DNA from: Trichoplax sp. H2
Taxonomy: Eukaryota > Placozoa > Uniplacotomia > Trichoplacea
DNA length: 64,000 nucleotides
Reading direction: 5' to 3'
NCBI GenBank assembly: GCA_003344405.1
Contig: NOWV01000004.1
Span: 1-64,000 of the forward strand
Shown: positions 1 through 12,386 of the stretch, piece by piece
How positions within the stretch are numbered: the stretch's first letter is position 1
How the letters are laid out: each line of letters begins with the position of its first letter
The notes under the pieces: model-generated
Seen by the model: only the letters and a program-made list of their open reading frames with translations
Database searches by the model: none
Told to the model about the DNA's origin: nothing
Position numbers and translations under genes: made by a program

Positions 1-180
1 GTATCGATTTTCAACGAATGAAACTCTTCTTGCAATCCGAGAGAGATTTTGCGTATTTCGATGAGTCGATGACTAATCCGCGATATCACACTAAATCTAC
101 CTTACAATATGATCGTGAGTTGACGTAAGCGGAGTCATTGTGACTTATGTCAATAACAGCATAACATAAATACTTTCCCG

Positions 181-860
181 AAAGCATGGCGTGGGCTGGG
201 TCTATGGTCCGAGCGCTCTGGTTTCCACGTTTCCACCCGACTCAGAACTGAGTCAGACGTTTAGTCCAGTAGGGTACAGTGTACAGTACTGTGGAACTAC
301 AGTATAAAATACTGTAAACCACTGGACTGTACTGTAGGCCTGATCATTTTGCATGGATTTTTTTATACTGTACAGTACACTTCGTTTAAGCTGTCCTACT
401 GATATACTGTACAGTACTGTACTGTACTGGCGTGTAGAGTACAGTTCCTTCCAAATACTTTTCCGAAAGCATGGCGTGGGCTATGGTCCGAGCGCTCTGG
501 TTTCCACCCGGCTCAGAACTGAGTCAGACGTTTAGTTCAGTAGGGTACAGTGTACAGTACTGTGGAGACTACAGTACAGAGTACTGTACAGTTCCTTCCA
601 AATACTATACTTTTCCGAAAGCATGGCGTGGGCTATGGTCCGAGCGCTCTGGTTTCCACCCGAGTCAGAACTGAGTCAGACGTTTAGTCCAGTAGGGTAC
701 AGTGTACAGTACAGTACTGTACACTATACTATACACTGTACATGCAAAGCATGGCGTGGGCTACAGTATGGGCCGAGCGCTCTGGTTTTCACCCGACTCA
801 GAACTGAGTCACAAGTTTAGTCCAGTAGGCTACAGTGTACAGTACTGTGGAAACTACAGT
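181..860. repeat. Tandem array of four ~110-150 bp units with nested palindromes
   Basis: Four related units begin with AAAGCATGGCGTGGG at about 181, 466, 618 and 746. Each carries GAGCGCTC (a palindrome), ACTCAGAACTGAGT (an inverted repeat with a 2-base centre) and a tail of TACAGT/ACTGTA pentamers. Unit 1 has a small insertion after GTGGGCT, and unit 4 has an altered start. Short open frames of 60-76 codons run through the array only because the units repeat; none resembles a protein. The array may continue to the left of the window. Confidence 0.9.
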
Positions 861-3091
861 ACAGTACAGCGTACTGTACAGTACACCACTGGACTGTAAT
901 GGCGTGTACAGTGATGGCGTGTACAGTACAGTACGTACAGTACAGACGGTACAGTACAGCTCCTTTCAGACCAGACGGCGAGTCGGCGACACTCATAAGG
1001 GTAGGACTGTACTGTCTGTATTGTCTGTTTTAATGCACTGCATGGGCACTGGCACGGACCACTAAAAGAAGGCCTTTCTACTGTGTAGCCTGGGGCAGTG
1101 GGGAGGGACTTGTTCTTCAACAAAGTCTCTACGTACAGTACAGTTTTACTGGCAAAAGCAAATGTCCATGTCTGAAATATTTTGCACAAAATACAGTGTA
1201 GAACATGTACACTAGAGACCGTTGGACATGGACTACTCAATATACTGGCCAGAGAAGTATTTTTTGTAGTCCATGGTACAGACAGTATGTACATCTCTTC
1301 ACTACCGAACAACTGCAGTATCAAGCTACAGTTGTTATGCCTACTTTATTGAGCTCGTTTTGACACACCAACATTCTATTTTGTACTGTACAGTGTATAG
1401 TGTACAGTAGACGTAAGCGTATTTCACATTTGATTGAATTTATTTATTTACTTACAGTTAATTCAATTTATGTCAAGTTGGAACGCCTTCTCTGATTGCC
1501 GTGCAATGAATATAGTTTACAGTTGCACATATAGCTAATCCAGCTAATATATTCTACAGTAAGTGAGGACTTAGGAGAGTGGGAGAGGCTCTTTTCACTT
1601 TTCGACGCTCTGCATCAACTGCAGTTACAGTACCACTCAGTACAGTACAGTACTGCACCGTACTGTAGGTTTTCAGAACAGTATGGAGAGGTTTCCAGGA
1701 TCGACTAGTCATTGACACTGCATGGACTAGTCCATAGAACAGTATACTAAGTACAGGCCTTATTTCACTTTCTCACACAGTACAGTACTGTACAGTACAC
1801 TACTACAGTGCTTTACGCTACTGCACTACAGTACATGGCGAAATTGCATTTTTCCAAATGCTTGCTTGATATTACAGAGAGAGTATTTGTAAACCTTGCA
1901 CATAGCACTTTACGGTAAGCTGAGAAGTAATTTACCCAAGTTAATTAACGTAAGTTCAATTAGATATCGATTTTTATTGGTATGTTTTAGCTATCAATTA
2001 AGCTACCTGTTCTTCAACATGAAATCGATTGACACCATAACAAGGATTGGGGTTTGTGATTGTGCTGCAAGTATAGACTGCAACTTCAGTGCGTTCAAAT
2101 CGGTTCACCAATAAATTTCTTTTCAAAATGTCCAACATCAACATGTTATAACTAGACTTGTACTGCTCTACTGCTGTACTGTACAGTATAGTGTACGTTA
2201 ATGGAAAATTTCAACCACTCCAAAAATTCTTGACTCATAGAAAAGAAAATGATTAGCTTTTTAATGAATTTCTTTGCTTGATGAATTAAGATCGTATTTG
2301 GATATGCGTTACATGCTGACATTTTGAAATACGAACTACTGTATGATGGTACACGCAGCCATTTCAGCGCATAACCGGAGTAAAGACAGTCATTTATCAG
2401 TGAATAAAAGTATCGATGACACTTTGTTTGGTGATACTGTGCAAATGAAGTGTTCCAGTAAAAGATAACCCAACTTTTGGTAATGATAGTTTATAGCACA
2501 TTATATCACGCTGCTTGCTAATTCTTTCTGAAATTCTTGGTCAATCAGCTCATATCAGGAAGATAATGAACAATAATGTCGCCACACATATCCAGTAATT
2601 TATAGATGATCCGAGTAATTGGATCGATCTCGATCTCTGACTCAAAGCGAACAATCCACAATCAGTTTATGCCAAAGATTAGAAATTCCCATTATGCTTT
2701 TTTTTACTATCAAAGACTGGACTCTTCATGAAGTAGATGAATAGAGTACTAAGTGCCAAACACTGACTGCAGTGTATTTTAATAACGCAATATCGTAACT
2801 CTTTAGAAACACTTTACACAACGTATGGTACAATTTAGTGATCGGGGTAAAAATACCGTAAGAACAAAATTCGAGCAGTAAACATTGATCCATGTAGGAG
2901 TATAGTATACGCGTACGCATGTACGCACTAAAAGACTTACAATATTTACATACCGTTAATCATATTGTCGGCGTTGGTGATGCCAATCAATGCCATTACT
3001 AACAAAAATAATATAAAATACAGTAATATATTATCTTTCTTTAATCATACGTATTATTATTATTATTATTATCAGTCAAAGTGGTAGCAAT
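861..3091. other. Non-coding stretch upstream of tropomodulin
   Basis: I see no gene here. The first part (861-1000, 1380-1410, 1630-1660, 1780-1830) still carries ACTGT/ACAGT pentamers. At 1722-1735 there is a perfect palindrome, ATGGACTAGTCCAT, related to the hairpins near 29.1 and 29.9 kb. A short (ATT)n microsatellite lies at 3052-3072, about 20 bases before the tropomodulin start codon. The open frames at 854-1324 (-), 1896-2114 (+) and 2726-2920 (-) have no recognisable protein content. Confidence 0.6.
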
Positions 3092-6000
3092 ATGAGTTCA
3101 AGCGAAGACGAAGCTTTATTGCAGCAATTAACAACAGAAGAGCTAAAGGAGCTAGGCGAATACATTGATCCGGAGGTAGGAATCAATATTTCTAAGTACC
3201 GCTTGATATAAGTAAGATTTAGTGTCAGGTTCAGGACTATTGTGTATTTCGTTCTTTTCATGATGAAAAGTCCTCTGATAAAGAAAAACGTAAATTGCAA
3301 GTAAAAATGATATGTTACAGTTGCTAGTGATTATAATTTTTTAGACACGATACTTTGGATATCCAAAATATAATATTATGCAATTAGCGGCTGAAAACCT
3401 ATTAAAATATGAATACCTTGTCATCGTAGTAACATGTATTAACAGCAATAATATAGGTACAGTATATCAGGGCTACGTACACTGTTTGTAGCCTGTGTAG
3501 TAGCGGGCTATATCGAGTCTCGAAATTCGATGTTAAGCTGCAGTTTAAGTCGTTTGTAGATGTTTTAGAGTGTAACATGTAATCAACAAGGGCAAACGTA
3601 AATCATTAAAATTTTTGGATTGTGAAAGCTTCCTAATTTGAAATAGTCTCTAATAATTCCCAAGTGTACGCGTATTGCAAAAAGAATGGACTTCTTAGCA
3701 GCCTGATGTTGTTTAACCCATATTATACAAAATTCTATATTTACGCTACAGGCCTCAATGCAGCAGTTATTAGTAGTAGACTTAGGAAATATTAATAATT
3801 AGCACTTCATGAGGGTGCTAGTAGGATAACGTTGTACAGTTTGCATTAAAATTACTACAGATGCATAAATATGGTATACGATATCATCGACTTCTAGAAG
3901 TCCATGATGATATATACGTATTTGCGTGTTTCCGCCATCACTATCCAGTATGCTATATACTGACCTACATACAAGATATAGTTAGCTTTATTTGGTATAG
4001 TCTAGGCATGAAACAAAATTTGAATTGCTTTTATAAATGAATTTTAATTCGGTTCCTAGGATCAGCTGCTACCTGCTGGATACCGCCAGCCTGATCAAAC
4101 AGAAAAGGAATTAACTGGAGCTTTTGATCGTCAGCATCTTTTAGACTATATGAAGGAAGAAGCGTACAAGTATGAAGACGATGAAGAAGTTGTTCCATAC
4201 GAAAAAAATGTTAAAAGAGGAAAGGTGTTTATTAACAAAAATAAACCTGAAATGCCTTCAAACAAGATTTTAGACTTTTCTGATGAACTATTAGCTGCCC
4301 TAGACAATGCTACCGATGCTGAAATCGCAGACTTAGCCAGTTAGTTCACTATATTTACGTTTTAATCAATTTTTATTGTCTTATGAAGATTACATTCCGC
4401 GATACTTATCTGTTACAATATACTGCATTGTGTAGGTATTGTTGAATCAGTTAAATTCTACTAACTATATTATGCGTATATTGGATCTTAATTATTGAAG
4501 GTTTAATTGGTGTCCATGGGATAGTGTATCATCGTGACGATGATAGTGAAAGTGAAGATGAGCTGTCCAAAGAGAGACGCAAAAAAGGTATCTTATTAAA
4601 TTAAAATGGTAGCTACAGGACGTCGTATTTTTATTTACTACTTCATGATAGCCTTGATGAACTTGGCAATACAAAGGAATACAACTAATTAGAAATAGAG
4701 ATTTCAGTAGTCCTTAGCCATACTCATAAGTAATGTGCCATGAAATGTCAATTTCTGACTCCGATTACGTAACAATTTAACCGTAATGTAAATATAAAGC
4801 TCAGTACTCCTCAATTACTCACAGAATCTATCTTATTTATAATGATTAAGCCACAGAAATGCGGCAATAGCTGAACAGTTTCAACGATCAATATTTGCTT
4901 GTACACTGTACATTATCACTAACGCTACAAGCATAGAATTAAAATCATGGTTTAGCTATATTAACTTTATGAAAAAATTCGGCATATTAGCTTAACAGTA
5001 TATCTTTAATAACCGAAAATAGCGTACTTACTACTATAACTGAATAGGAAGTGCATAAGCTTCATGTATTATGTATGCATATGGTTGATACCTATTAATT
5101 AATGTGACATCAATTAATTTCATCAAAAGGTATTGTAAAATATGCAAAGTCGCGTGTTGAAGTACCAGATGAGCCTGATAATGATACTGATATAGATGAA
5201 TCTATCGAAATGTTGAGAAATAATGATCCTAACTTGCGAGTACTGAACTTAAATAATCACAAAGAGATTAACGACAACAAGTTATTGGAAGTTATCAAAG
5301 CATTGGCCAATAATACATCCGTAAAAGTAATTGCTTTAGTTAATACTAAAATGCGAGATCATGCGGCCTTGGTAAGTAACTCTAATTTTAAAAATTTGTA
5401 TGTAGGATGTGAAGATAAGAACTAGATCATCTCACTATTTACGAATACAATAATGTATAATAGTTATATAATATAATTAATTTATAACAAAGTTAATAGC
5501 GTGTACTATACGATTATGTCGTATCTCTATTATGACTTAGCGATGCATTTGCGTTATTGCCTTCTTTAGGAACTTAGTAAGGCTTTGATAAAAAATTCAT
5601 CGATAGAAGAGTTGAACATCGAATCGAATCACATTTCTACAATCGGACTGTCGGTATATGCACGTTTGTCTTGTTGCGATAGAATGATATTAATGACCAA
5701 AAATACTACATTAACCCTCGATATCACTAATCCCACGAACGATACTAAAAAGGATTTTTTATTTATTTCACTTGGAAGGCCGTTGTAGCAACTTTAGCTA
5801 CTAATACAACTCTGAAATGTCTTAAATTAAGCAATCAGGTATGATTGCATAAAACGTCATTTAAGTATAGTTTCCGTTCTCTAAAATCTTGCCCTCCGTA
5901 TTTGAAAATTTTACGAAATGGAAGTCAATTTTTAGTAATTTTAACACGACATAATCACCTTTTAGAGTCAATCCTATGGAGCGAAGCTAGAAGAAGAGTC

Positions 6001-6267
6001 TGCAAAAGTTCTAGAGAATAACAAAACTCTACTAAAATTCGGTTTAACCTTTGGCTCTCCAGGCCCAAGGCAACTCGTGCATCAATACTTGTTAAGAAAT
6101 AATGATTTCGGTAAGCCTAATGGAGTAAATAGTATCGTTTGAAAGCAACAACGATGAATTCGCTTAGATGCACTCACTACCCACTTCCAGAATGAAATGC
6201 TAAATTTCTCTTTTAATTTTATCTCAATCTAGCTCGAATCAGAAGAGTAGAAGAGGAGCAAGGTTAA
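3092..6267 (+). CDS. TMOD: Tropomodulin (actin pointed-end capping protein), 8 coding exons
   Basis: Tropomodulin caps the slow-growing (pointed) end of actin filaments and binds tropomyosin. Exons: 3092-3175, 4060-4339, 4501-4587, 5130-5371, 5570-5653, 5779-5838, 5966-6110, 6233-6267, all with GT-AG junctions that keep frame. They give about 338 residues against about 350-360 in vertebrates. The N-terminal half has the family hallmarks LLPAGYRQPDQT, GAFDRQHLLDYM, VPYEKNVKRGKVFI and LDNATDAEIADLASLIGVHG. The C-terminal half is the leucine-rich-repeat domain (NNDPNLRVLNLNN, SSIEELNIESNHIST, NNKTLLKFGLTF). The start follows an (ATT)n run and matches the family N-terminus. The gene ends tail-to-tail with PEMT. 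Leiomodins share the fold but have a long C-terminal extension that is absent here. Confidence 0.95.
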
Positions 6268-6772
6268 CTATATCAGTTTGGTTTTTATACATTCGAATTT
6301 TTGACTGTAACCTCGGTTACTGTAACTGACAGTGATCTATAGAATCATAGATAGATTGCAGTTTACCCTATTTTTATTTTCTGTAAACGATTAAACCATC
6401 AATTTGACATATCTATACATCTATGCCGCTGAGTTTTATTTTTTAACATAGTTTACAATTTTGCCGAAGTACCTTCTCTTAGACGTGTATGCGCAGGATA
6501 ATTCGTAAACACTACCATATCGTAACTGGGTCTATAAATATTGGAACGTTTTATTTAATCTAACGTCTGCGTTATAAAATATGAATTCCTACGATATTCT
6601 AATGTAACTGGTGTCTAGGAAGCTAATACTATCTGTAATTATAATAAATCATACTTAGTCAATTAAAAATGGTTTAGACGAAGGCATGATCAATCTGACT
6701 AGGAAAACTGGAATAAAAAAACGCAACATTGCATCTTCATCTACGTAATTCAATCTACACTTTTTAGTATTT

Positions 6773-8282
6773 CTACGTCAATTTTTCATTCTTTTGACGA
6801 TAAATTTCTTCGGTATATGGCCTGTATTTAATCGAAAGAAGACATTAATTATGCTATAGTGTAATGTAGTGTAGTACTGCTCATAAATTCTTCAAAATGC
6901 AGAAGGACGTTACTTACTCTTCCAGTAGTAATCCTATCCAGTAGACCAAGTAAACAAATCCTGACATAATAATACCACATGGGCTAGCGGATCTAAAAGA
7001 TAAATTAGCATTGCTATTACAGTAAATCAGCACTTGTCTTTACAGCTAATACAGCAACAGCGGCTTAAAGAGTGATGTGGATCAAGCATACAAACAAAAA
7101 GTTTTTAATGATTTTATAGGCTATGTATGTCTTTCTATTTACCGTAAAGCTAATCCCAAGAAATTTGAAGTTGACCCAATATACATTGGGTTATCAAAAA
7201 TATTAAATGGAAATGTTGTAACTCTCTCCTCCAGTAAGATTCCGAAATAATCACCTATATATATATATGAATCAACAATTCTTTCAATTGTCGCTGGTGT
7301 AAAGTTTAGATTTTAGCTATCCAAATTTAACTATTCTTATTAATGAATTACTTTAAACTATAACTGTATAATCGTAATGATAGTAATACACTGAGAATTC
7401 CAAATGAAAGTACAGTACTATGAACATTGAGCAATATAGTTCTCAGTGATTCAGCACTACAACGATAAAACTACTGCGGCTTAAAATATTGATTCATCAA
7501 TGCGTGAATGATAGAATTATTGGTATATCGCGTTAACACGATATAATATAATAGCTAACCCAAGAAGGTTCCAGTAAATCCAAGCCTCCAATAGGACGTT
7601 AGTACTAAAATAGTACCAACTACCATTAGGGCAGTTCCAATAAATTTAAAACTTTCCTGATCCAAAAAGTCTGATTTCGGTTGAGCTTCAATTAGATCAT
7701 AAAACCTAAACAATAGCAAAATGTATCATATTTACAGTACTGTATATGGTACACGTTTGCATCAATTCATCCATAATTAATACAAATACAACTAATATAA
7801 TTTAAATTGAGACACTGATAGTATTAACACTGCCGCTTCTGTGGAATGAAAATTGGACCTCATCCAGAAAATTAAATTTACAAAATACTGAATTTTAATG
7901 TCTTCAGCACATCACTATTTACCGATAGTCCCTATGAAAGCCTAACATTAATATAGTTAATCCAATAAAATAGCATCCAATATAATTTGAACCAAAAATG
8001 CTCGTAAAAAACTTGGTTTTCATCTCCAAACGACCAATCTGATAAAATAATGTAATCAATGAAAGAAAAGATAAGGAAGAGCACCGCATCAGAAGTGAAT
8101 CGCGGGATCTTTTCAAAATTTAAAATGAACTGACTAGGAAAAGGTGATGTGGTACTGTACTGTACTACAGTCTATTATTTTTTACTCACAACATTCCAAT
8201 AAAGAGGGCTCAATATGATAGTGCCCATGGCATATAACAAGCGCCAATCGTTAACGTCCATATAGCCATTTAAATTCTCCAT
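6773..8282 (-). CDS. PEMT: Phosphatidylethanolamine N-methyltransferase, 6 coding exons
   Basis: PEMT is an ER membrane enzyme that methylates phosphatidylethanolamine to phosphatidylcholine using S-adenosylmethionine. Exons in coding order: 8190-8282, 7923-8038, 7560-7705, 7143-7254, 6918-6992, 6773-6821; all junctions are GT-AG and in frame, giving 196 residues (human enzyme about 199). Family signatures seen: ILSPLYWN near residue 30, a hydrophobic segment around [41 protein letters not shown] and the C-terminal [15 protein letters not shown], whose EE pair matches a residue pair described as AdoMet-binding. Four membrane-spanning stretches are apparent. The first methionine gives the family-like N-terminus [13 protein letters not shown]. 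Tail-to-tail with tropomodulin, 505 bases apart. Confidence 0.95.
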
Positions 8283-10285
8283 TTGCGTCTACATGACATA
8301 AAATAATATTACGTTGACTTTAGCTGTTTGCATGACCTAGCAATATTTCATTTAATTCTTTGCAATAAATCAGACGAGCCAATCTTTGCATACAGTATAC
8401 GGCTAATAATTAAGTTATCCGTTTAATTAGAGAGATTAAGATTTCTATGGGTATTGCAATGTACTGTATAGAATCTGATTATTTTCGATGGCACTCTGTC
8501 GTTAAAAAATCAAAGTTGTATTCCGTTGAAATTCCTGTACAATATTTATATACAAGTATACCCGTAATTAGGCTACAGCTACATACAGAATTTACCTAGT
8601 TATGGCTTCATTTAACTTCCATAATTTTATTTTTTCAGGGTGGCATAGAAATTAATCAGACTGTCGATGATACTGTGCAGTGTGGAATGTGCACAGTACA
8701 GTGCAAGTATGTATACGAGCATACAGTATACTCGTGCATGCAGTAGCAGTACAGTAATTATCGTTTGAGTATAACACGTATATAAACGTATAAAGCGCAA
8801 AGAACGAATGAAACGAGAGTATAAACAGTTAAATGCATATCAAAATAAAGGATTTATTCAAAATTGTAAGTGTTTAGACATTGCAATTTCAACGCATACT
8901 AGTATTAACTGTGACTTGAAAGGTTAGTGAACAATTACACTGTTTTTACCGCTAACGGTAGTCATTCAAGCAAGAGGTTTCAATAAAATTTGAAATCTTG
9001 AGTTCGCTATTACTATACAGTCTTGACACCACCAACTGTATTTATGTATTATATTTATTTTTTTAAGTTTTCAATAGCTCCGATAGTTGAAGATCGATCT
9101 GCAATGCAAATTCAGCATTCATTGCAGCATTGTAAAAATGCCGCTGCGTAATGCACCGTGGGCAGTAATGGTAATTTACAGTATACTACCTCGTCACTGC
9201 GTCAGTTTGTCGATGTTGTATTCCTGCAATTTAAATTACTATGCATCTTGGATATGTGGTCAGGCAAGCGAAGATCACAAAGATTAGTCCAGTCATTGTA
9301 GGTGCTATTAATATTAACAGTTGAATATAGATTATAGTACTCGTATACTGTAGCAATGACTGAGCTTGCTCAAGCTATTGATTAGTTTTCGTTTTAATGA
9401 ACCCCCCCAAAATGATACGATCCTATCTGGACTAATTGTCATTTTGATGGTCATCATCATCATCAAATGATGACGGCTATTCATGGTGTTGCTTTGTACG
9501 AGCAGTTTGTGCATTAATTTTTGCCTAGTCGATGGGTAAAGTAATCATCAGTCGATCAAGTTCGATCACAATTAAAGATGACTTGAGAAATAACGTTGAA
9601 TGTTACTCCAATACCGAGAATGGCACATGATTGATTTGACGTTGTGAACATTCATCTCATGGTACAAAGCGTTGGCTGATACAGTACACTAAAATACGAC
9701 CATGATAAAATGCTCTACTTTAATGGCGTATTGTTACAATGAAAGGCTTTACCTTTTTAAGATTCAGCAATTGAAATGGTTGGCAGCAATCCAGTTGGAC
9801 CGAGGTGCGTTTTAGATAGTCCTGTACTATTTCGAGCGACCTTTTCAACTCGAGCGGTGCTTTCGTCTACTGAATATTGTTGCAAGTTGTAACGTACTAT
9901 ACAGTTGCAGTGCCTCCACGAAAGGTCATCGGAAGCGCGGCACGCCGAACCAAACGTGCAAACGTGGCAACTTTTACAATATTTATTTTAATATCATTAC
10001 TATTATTAATTAATTACTATTATTTTTTATTTCTATTCTACTGTATAGGATATACATATGTATTCTATTTGATTTTATTTCATTTTATTTTTCTATTTTA
10101 TCAGCTTGACATTGAGCCATCCAATGAAATTGCGTCTTCTTGCTCATTTAGCCAAGCTTTAAATCAGGTGTTCACCATTGTGCATAATTGACTGATAGAA
10201 GGTAGTCAAAAATCTCTCTAGTTGAAGCTCAATCATCAAGGTCACGCTTCGTCTTCCAGACAGTGTCCACCAGTGTTAGGAACAC
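8283..10285. other. Non-coding stretch between PEMT and the minisatellite
   Basis: No gene can be supported. The region is AT-rich, with scattered ACTGT/ACAGT pentamers; the densest patch is 8665-8760, where variants such as GTGCACAGTACAGTGC occur. The 104-codon frame at 9877-10191 is dominated by a T-rich tract that translates to hydrophobic residues and has no family resemblance. The 66-codon frame at 9087-9287 is equally unconvincing. Confidence 0.5.
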
Positions 10286-11200
10286 TGACATTTACAGTAC
10301 AGTATATTGTACTGTACTGCACAGAGCCACCAGGAACTGCGCACTGTACACTGTACAATACCACGTGATCTTACCCATTGCAGATACAACCATTTTTGTA
10401 TCAATTTGTACAAAATTGATCGCAAATGCATGGTTTTAACACTGTCGGTAAGTTCATGACGATTGGTCAGTACACAGTTGTACAGTGTACTGCACAGAGC
10501 CACCAAGAACTGTGCACTGTACACTGTACAATACCACGTGATCTTACACATTGCAGATACAACCATTTTTGTATCAATTTGTACTGTACAAAATTGATCG
10601 CAAATGCATGGTTTTTTACTGTACTGTCGGTAAGTTCATGACGATTGGTCAGTACATTGTACTGTACTGCACAGAGCCACCAAGAACTTGCACTGTACAT
10701 TGTACAATACCACGTGATCTTACCCTTTGCAGATACAACCATTTTTGTACTGTATCAATTTGTACAAAATTGATCGCAAATGCATGGTTTTAATACTGTC
10801 GGTAAGTTCATGACGATTGGTCAGTACATTGTACTGTCTGTACTGTACTGTACTGTACTGTACTGCACAGAGCCACCAAGAACTTGCACTGTACATTGTA
10901 CAATACCACGTGATCTTACACATTTGCAGATACAACCATTTTTGTATCAATTTGTACAAAATTGATCGCAAATGTATGGTTTTAATTAGACCTGACTTTT
11001 AATACTGTCGGTAAGTTCATGACGATTGGTCAGTACGTACATTGTACTGTACTGTACTGCACAGAGCCATCAAGAACTGTGCACTGTACACTGTAAAATA
11101 CCACGTGATCTTACACATTGGAGATAGAACAATTTTTGCATCAATTTGTACAAATTGATCGCAAATGCATGGTTTTAATAGGTAAGTTCATAACGATTGG
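10286..11200. repeat. Minisatellite of ~175-195 bp units, five copies plus a partial
   Basis: The landmark CACAGAGCCACCA (variant CACAGAGCCATCA in the last copy) starts at about 10320, 10493, 10670, 10866 and 11060, so periods are 173, 177, 196 and 194. Each unit contains, in order, pentamer DNA with GCACTGTACA, AATACCACGTGATCTTAC (with the palindrome CACGTG), GATACAACCATTTTTGTA, TTTGTACAAAATTGATCGC, AATGCATGGTTT and GGTAAGTTCATGACGATTGG, then more ACTGT pentamers. Length differences between units come mostly from expansion or loss of pentamers. Overlapping open frames of 60-96 codons on both strands here are by-products of the repeat. Confidence 0.93.
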
Positions 11201-12386
11201 TCTTTTCAACCGTTTTACTTACAGTATAGAAGTTTTTACTAGTCAAGTATATCGAAGAAAATAGGATCACATGGTAACAGTACTGTCTTCTTCCTGTACT
11301 GTAGTCCAGTAGTCCATGATCCACTCCATTACGATGTTATACTGTACTGTACTAGTAGTCTAGCACACGAGTAGATCGCGCACGCGCACTGCCATCTGAT
11401 GTTGCATAGCGACCAGAATGAAATTGCCCATTGCTTTATCGGTGGCTTTATGATGCCAAATGATACAAGCCACTGAAGATTGCAATATTGCAGTGCGTAT
11501 GTAAATATACACACAACTACATTTAAATTGATGGCATCGTTGGTGTATCTATGAGACACTGGTATTATAAGTAAATTTGTACATTTCTGCCTACTACTAC
11601 TGGGGTTTTATATCATACTGTATATTTCTCTCTTTTTTACTCAGAAGTTGTAATATTGCGTAAAACTGTATTAAAGCTTGCAAGGGATAATATGTGTTTC
11701 TACGCTTATAGATGTTAATTGATAGTGGAAATCAAGAGGAAATTAAACGTGTGACAAAAATTTAAATGATGGAAGAGCGACGAGATGTAGGGAGTGACGA
11801 AAAGGCATATAATACCGAAGAAAAAAATGATGTAATACTGTTGCCTTTTATCCCCAGAAAAGGAGGTGATAATATTCATATGATAGCAGTCAATATTTTT
11901 ATCAGAACATAATACCAAAATATTCTTATTTTAAAATATGTAGTCCTAATCGTAGCATTAATGATCGTAACCAATGAATCGATGAGAACATGCTGATTAG
12001 ATTCTAATTACATGATTAAGAAATAGTCATAGCTTTGTTCGACATACCAAGCACTTCTACAATTTCCTCTTAGAAGTTTTTGGACATACCGTTAATTATA
12101 TCACTAAACTCAAGTAGTTTTTAGGATTTACTAAATTCGTATTTTGGATCGATGAAATCTAGATAAATTCATAATACATTTTTAAATTTCCAACAATTTT
12201 CACAATACGCACTATATTAATTATTAAAGCATTCAGGTATCAAATAACATTCAAAGAAATATTCATAATATGCAAAAAGATAACCTTAATATCAAATTAG
12301 AAAATATATGAGATAGGCGAGAATTATATCTGATATCAAAGCTTACTGTAGTTTTTATTTATGTAGCTGCTTATAAGACAGAAAAT
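11201..12386. other. Non-coding stretch upstream of TTC23-like gene
   Basis: No protein-coding exon was recognised. TAGTCCAGTAGTCCATG at about 11301-11317 shares the TAGTAGTCCATG motif of the hairpins near 29 kb. The 5' end of the TTC23-like gene must lie at the right edge or in this stretch, but I could not identify a first exon with a start codon. Confidence 0.45.

Noticed and set aside
353-1324. Six overlapping open frames of 60-156 codons on both strands
   Set aside because: They lie in repeat DNA or run into it, translate to Tyr/Ser/Val-rich strings from ACTGT/ACAGT and have no start context or similarity.
5210-5788. Separate small genes suggested by frames at 5210 and 5585
   Set aside because: They are consecutive tropomodulin exons whose frames run past their donors into introns.
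9877-10191. 104-codon frame with a very hydrophobic middle
   Set aside because: The hydrophobicity comes from an AT/TTT-rich tract; there is no similarity, splice context or promoter evidence.
10276-11002. Set of similar 60-96 codon frames (IVQYHVILH-like and MVVSA-like peptides)
   Set aside because: These are translations of the same minisatellite unit on each strand; they have no independent coding evidence.
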